Below are positions 60,791 to 64,000 of a stretch of DNA of 64,000 nt, piece by piece. The notes below the pieces were generated by a model, which saw only the letters and a program-made list of their open reading frames with translations, had not been told where the DNA came from and ran no database searches. Position 1 is the first letter of the stretch. Each line of letters begins with the position of its first letter. The DNA is from JBEKTW01 sp049515655 (GTDB lineage: Bacteria > Bacteroidota > Ignavibacteria > UBA10030 > SZUA-254): positions 1 through 64,000 of the forward strand of contig JBEKTW010000012.1 in the NCBI GenBank assembly GCA_049515655.1. The letters run 5' to 3'. A program made the translations under genes and the position numbers.

Positions 60791-61644
60791 AATCTACACC
60801 CCTCCAGCGCCCGCCTGACCAAAACACCAATGACCGGTTCTTTGTATTCGGTTGACCAGCGTCTGCCGGTTTCCGAAATCATCAACTCCGAGACCTTCTG
60901 CCCCGCGGCTGCGAACAGTTTTTCCGAAGGTTTTTCCCCTATCAGCATTTTTTCCGCCTCATCGGCTCTTCTCCACTTCGAAAATGCAGCTCCGGGAGCA
61001 ATACGGGCGTCGACGATTTTCCCCTGTTCATTCTGTTCAATCACGGCGGCCACGCTCAATCGCGCGATGGAGAGCGCGTTCCGACGACCGAGCTTAATGA
61101 AGGCACTCCGGGCTTTTTCAGAAAGTTTCTGGAATCGGATTTCCGTCAGGAGTTCGTCTGGCCGGGCGTTTGTTACATACGGCCTCACAATCAATTCATC
61201 AATTCCCATTTGCCGGCTCCCGCGCTTCGATTTCAGCGTGACACGGGCGCCAAGGGCAATAAGCGGGGGTACGGTATCGGCACAGACGGCGGCGTTCATG
61301 ATGTTGCCGCCGATCGTGCCGCGATTTCTGATCTGCGGGGAACCGATGAGGGAAGCGGCAGCTGCAAGTAATGGCGCGTACTGATGGAGGATGGAGGATT
61401 GGAGCAACAGCGTGTGTGTCGCGAGGGGTTTGATGCGGACAGACCCGTTCTCCAGATTGATCGTGCCAAACTCATCAAGGAATGAGATATCAATGACCGC
61501 TTTCGGCGGCTTGCCATCGGGCCGACGGAGCTCCAGGAGCACGTCCGTGCCGCCGGCAAGGATACGCGCATCAGGACCATATTCAGCGAGCACTGAACAC
61601 GTTTCGTCGATTGAACCGGTCCGTATGTAATCGAATGCCCTCAT
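60787..61644 (-). CDS. FAD subunit of a xanthine-dehydrogenase-family hydroxylase
   Basis: 285 residues with the FAD motifs L-A-G-G-T-D-V-L (about 30-37) and I-R-N-R-G-T-I-G-G-N-I (about 103-113), the standard medium subunit (CoxM/XdhB type). Its ATG overlaps the stop of the molybdenum subunit (ATGA), so they are translated as a unit. Confidence 0.93.
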   Translation of the reverse strand: MRAFDYIRTGSIDETCSVLAEYGPDARILAGGTDVLLELRRPDGKPPKAVIDISFLDEFGTINLENGSVRIKPLATHTLLLQSSILHQYAPLLAAAASLIGSPQIRNRGTIGGNIMNAAVCADTVPPLIALGARVTLKSKRGSRQMGIDELIVRPYVTNARPDELLTEIRFQKLSEKARSAFIKLGRRNALSIARLSVAAVIEQNEQGKIVDARIAPGAAFSKWRRADEAEKMLIGEKPSEKLFAAAGQKVSELMISETGRRWSTEYKEPVIGVLVRRALEGCRL

Positions 61645-64000
61645 CTTTTCTTTGAGCTTCGTTTCCTACCCGGTGGCTTCTTTCTTGGCCGCAACGGACG
61701 CTGAGGTTTCTGTCTTGTTTTACTGCTGTCAAGATTGAACTCGTCCTTCTTCACCGACCCGCGTTCACCCTTCCTCGTGAGCTTATGACCGAGGAGGACT
61801 CTCTCAAGGTTCGCGGGTAACTCGTCTATCCGTTTGCCCGTTGCGTTGTAGATTGCATTGACGATCGCCGGCGCGGCAAGTTCGTTCGCCGGTTCACCGA
61901 TCGATTTCGCGCCAAACGGTCCCGCCGCATCCTCATTCTCTATGACGATCGGCGTTATCTTTGGAACGTCCATCGACGTAGGAATCAGGTACTCATCGAA
62001 GTTCAGTTGCTTGGGAATTCCACCTTCAATCTCGAATTCTTCCAGCAGTCCGTAACCGAGTCCCATGGCAACCCCGCCGTAGAACTGGCCGAGCACTGTC
62101 GACCGATTGATCGCTTTGCCGACGTCATGAGCGGAAACAACATTGAGAACATCCACTTTACCAGTCTCCGTATCGACCTCGACTTCCGCAACGTTTGTCC
62201 CGTAGACGAAGGTGAAGTACGCTTCCCCGTGTCCGTCTTCTTCATGCCAGGTTGTTCGCGGCGACTTGTACCATCCGAAGCCGTACATCGGCTTGCCCTG
62301 GTTGAAACATGCAGCGGCAAGCTCGGAAAATGATGCGAGTCTCTGCGAGCTCTTTTTGTCGATGAGATAATTCCCGGCGAGGTCCAGATCCTGCGCATTG
62401 CGGCCGGTCATTTCCGCCCCGGCGCTTAGAAGAGTCGCGCGGACTATCTCCGCCGCATGCTTTGCTGCCGAACCGCCCATGATGGTTCCGCGGGATGCCA
62501 CTGTCGGACCGGAATCCGGAACCCTGCTTGTGTTCGTGTTGAGGAACAGAATACGCTCCATCGAAATGCCGAGAACCTCAGCCGCGATCTGCGACATTTG
62601 CGTTTGCGCGCCCTGTCCCATGTCCGTTATGCCGGAAGAAACAATGACACTGCCGTCGGTCTGCACGGATACGATTGTCCCGGCGGCATCCGCTCCTTCC
62701 GCTCCGAGTGAAACACCGCGGTAGCTGCAGGCAAGACCGATTCCCCTGCGTTTCGGGGCTCTTGGAGCAGTCCGGTACTCCTTCCACTTCTTCAGGAAAT
62801 CCGACGCCTCCGCCGCTTTGGTCAGAGCTTCCTTAAGACTCACAATATGGTCCAGCTTTTGACCCGTGGCCGTCACGGCCCCGCGCTCAAATCCATTCTG
62901 AAGACGGATCTCGAGCGGATTCTTGCCGACCCGCTCCCCGAGTTCATCCATCATCGATTCAATCGCGAAGTTCACCTGCGGTGAGCCGAAGCCGCGCATG
63001 GCGCCGGTGTAATTGTTGTTCGTGTAGACCGCGTACACATCGGTCTTGACATTCTCGCAGTAGTACGGCCCGGTTGCCTGAACAACGGACCGCCACGTCA
63101 CGAACGGACTCATGGAGGCGTACGCACCGCCGTCAGCGATGACGCGGGCTTCCATCGCCGTGATCGAGCCGCCGTTCTTCGCTCCCCACTTGTAGTACAT
63201 CGTGTAGGGGTGGCGTTTATAACTTTCAAGCATCGACTCTTCACGGGAATTTACCATTTTCACCGGCTTCCCGGTCTTCAGGCACAGCAACGCCGCCCGG
63301 CAGCACATCGACGTCATCACCTCATCCTTGCCGCCGAAGGAGCCGCCGAGAGTCGCCTGGATGATCTGAACTCTATTCAGGTCGAGATTCAACGCGGCGG
63401 CGACCGACCTCCGGCTCGAGAAGAGATTCTGCACCGAGCCGACAATTCTCACGCCGCCATGCTCGGCGGGTTCGGCCAGAACCGCCTCCGGCTCGATGTA
63501 GGAATGTTCGACGAATTGTGTCTTGAATTTCTTCTCGATAACGAAATCCGCTTCGGCGAATCCCTTTCCGGTGTCGCCCTTGCGAACCTTGTGATGAACA
63601 AAAGTATTATCTTCCCCGTGGATCCTGGGAGCATCCGCGGTCATCGCAAGCTCCGGGTCGGAAACGACGGGCAGTTCTTCGTATTTCACTTCAATGAGAG
63701 TCAGCGCGCGGGCCGCGATCTTTTCACTTTTCGCCGCAACCAACGCAATGCCGTCGCCTAAATAACGAACTTTCTCCCGGGCGAGTATCGCCTGGTTCTT
63801 CACGACGATTCCAAACGCTCTTTCGCCCGGAATGTCCTTTGCGGTGAGAATGGCCTCCACGCCCTCGAGCTTCTCGGCCTTCGAAACATCGACAGACAGG
63901 ATCTTCGCGTGCGGATGCTTTGCACGAAGGACTTTCCCATACAGTTGGTGCCCGGCATTATAGTCAGCGGCAAATTTTGCTTTGCCGGTGACCTTTCCGA
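61641..64000 (-). CDS. Molybdenum subunit of a xanthine-dehydrogenase-family hydroxylase (5' end outside the window)
   Basis: The open frame continues to the right edge: in 63861-64000 it reads G-K-V-T-G-K-A-K-F-A-A-D-Y and L-Y-G-K-V-L-R-A-K-H-P-H-A, the conserved N-terminal part, so the ATG at 63860 is internal. Later motifs include G-G-S-F-G-G-K, A-M-R-G-F-G-S-P and the active-site Glu loop G-E-P-A-N-E. A Lys/Arg/Pro-rich tail of about 40 residues ends the protein. With ssnA and ygeY as neighbours, a purine hydroxylase of the selenium-dependent XdhD type is likely but unproven. Confidence 0.92.
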   Translation of the reverse strand, partial: GKVTGKAKFAADYNAGHQLYGKVLRAKHPHAKILSVDVSKAEKLEGVEAILTAKDIPGERAFGIVVKNQAILAREKVRYLGDGIALVAAKSEKIAARALTLIEVKYEELPVVSDPELAMTADAPRIHGEDNTFVHHKVRKGDTGKGFAEADFVIEKKFKTQFVEHSYIEPEAVLAEPAEHGGVRIVGSVQNLFSSRRSVAAALNLDLNRVQIIQATLGGSFGGKDEVMTSMCCRAALLCLKTGKPVKMVNSREESMLESYKRHPYTMYYKWGAKNGGSITAMEARVIADGGAYASMSPFVTWRSVVQATGPYYCENVKTDVYAVYTNNNYTGAMRGFGSPQVNFAIESMMDELGERVGKNPLEIRLQNGFERGAVTATGQKLDHIVSLKEALTKAAEASDFLKKWKEYRTAPRAPKRRGIGLACSYRGVSLGAEGADAAGTIVSVQTDGSVIVSSGITDMGQGAQTQMSQIAAEVLGISMERILFLNTNTSRVPDSGPTVASRGTIMGGSAAKHAAEIVRATLLSAGAEMTGRNAQDLDLAGNYLIDKKSSQRLASFSELAAACFNQGKPMYGFGWYKSPRTTWHEEDGHGEAYFTFVYGTNVAEVEVDTETGKVDVLNVVSAHDVGKAINRSTVLGQFYGGVAMGLGYGLLEEFEIEGGIPKQLNFDEYLIPTSMDVPKITPIVIENEDAAGPFGAKSIGEPANELAAPAIVNAIYNATGKRIDELPANLERVLLGHKLTRKGERGSVKKDEFNLDSSKTRQKPQRPLRPRKKPPGRKRSSKKR

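Noticed and set aside
1..64000. tRNA, rRNA or riboswitch genes
   Set aside because: No cloverleaf with a T-loop/anticodon pattern, no rRNA segment and no recognisable riboswitch core was seen by reading; a covariance search could still find one.

Overview
ORGANISM. The window looks like a chromosome segment of an uncultured member of the Ignavibacteria / Chlorobiota side of the Bacteroidota. Four large secreted proteins end in the type IX secretion (T9SS) C-terminal domain beginning with the NYPNPFNPTT motif, which is typical of that lineage. A full-consensus sigma70 promoter (TTGACA, 17 bases, TATAAT) at 9278-9306 argues against a Bacteroidetes-type -33/-7 promoter system. The backbone is GC-rich by eye, with two clearly AT-richer patches (about 23.4-31.7 kb and 58.3-58.9 kb). 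LAYOUT. (1) 0.1-17.1 kb, cell surface: three T9SS cargo proteins and a small lipoprotein on the minus strand, then two tandemly duplicated propeller lipoproteins and a fourth T9SS cargo on the plus strand. (2) 17.2-23.3 kb: a repeat-rich gap, a giant TPR protein coupled to an unknown protein, and the GTPase Obg. (3) 23.4-31.4 kb: an AT-richer efflux island (TetR regulator, RND adaptor, RND pump, TolC-like channel) with a DUF3108-like protein and a CDP-alcohol phosphatidyltransferase, followed by a decayed fabH remnant. (4) 32.3-43.7 kb: VWA protein with a terminator, nusB, an MFS transporter, a DsbD-N-like protein, lpxH and a class A penicillin-binding protein, a small membrane protein, a PIG-L deacetylase and an APC permease. 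(5) 44.1-64 kb, all minus strand: a nitrogen-heterocycle and ureide catabolic cluster. Read from the right edge it encodes a xanthine-dehydrogenase-family molybdenum subunit (cut by the window), its FAD and [2Fe-2S] subunits, YgeY, an AhpD-like protein, a fused dihydropyrimidine-dehydrogenase-like flavoprotein, SsnA, a CoA-binding protein, a PLP enzyme, a PduS-like Fe-S flavoprotein, a PduT-like microcompartment shell protein, an aspartate-carbamoyltransferase-like enzyme, YgeW, carbamate kinase, a threonine-synthase-like enzyme and a yeast-type cytosine deaminase. HOW IT WORKS TOGETHER. The ssnA, ygeY, ygeW, xdh and carbamate kinase set is recognisable from the anaerobic purine/ureide degradation cluster of E. 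coli and gut anaerobes. Ring oxidation and hydrolysis would give ureido compounds, carbamoyltransferases would release carbamoyl phosphate, carbamate kinase would make ATP, and fold-type-II PLP enzymes would deaminate the amino-acid skeleton. The PduT/PduS pair adds an electron conduit of the kind found in microcompartment shells, so the best candidate for an unusual system is a purine/pyrimidine-catabolic microcompartment locus whose other shell genes would lie beyond the window. A second candidate is a family of three small four-helix-bundle (S23/IVP-like) genes inside the same cluster, each bracketed by inverted arrays of short degenerate repeats. This resembles the stem-plus-ORF layout of rRNA intervening sequences but lies outside rRNA. 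LIMITS. All calls are by reading; no database search or alignment was run.
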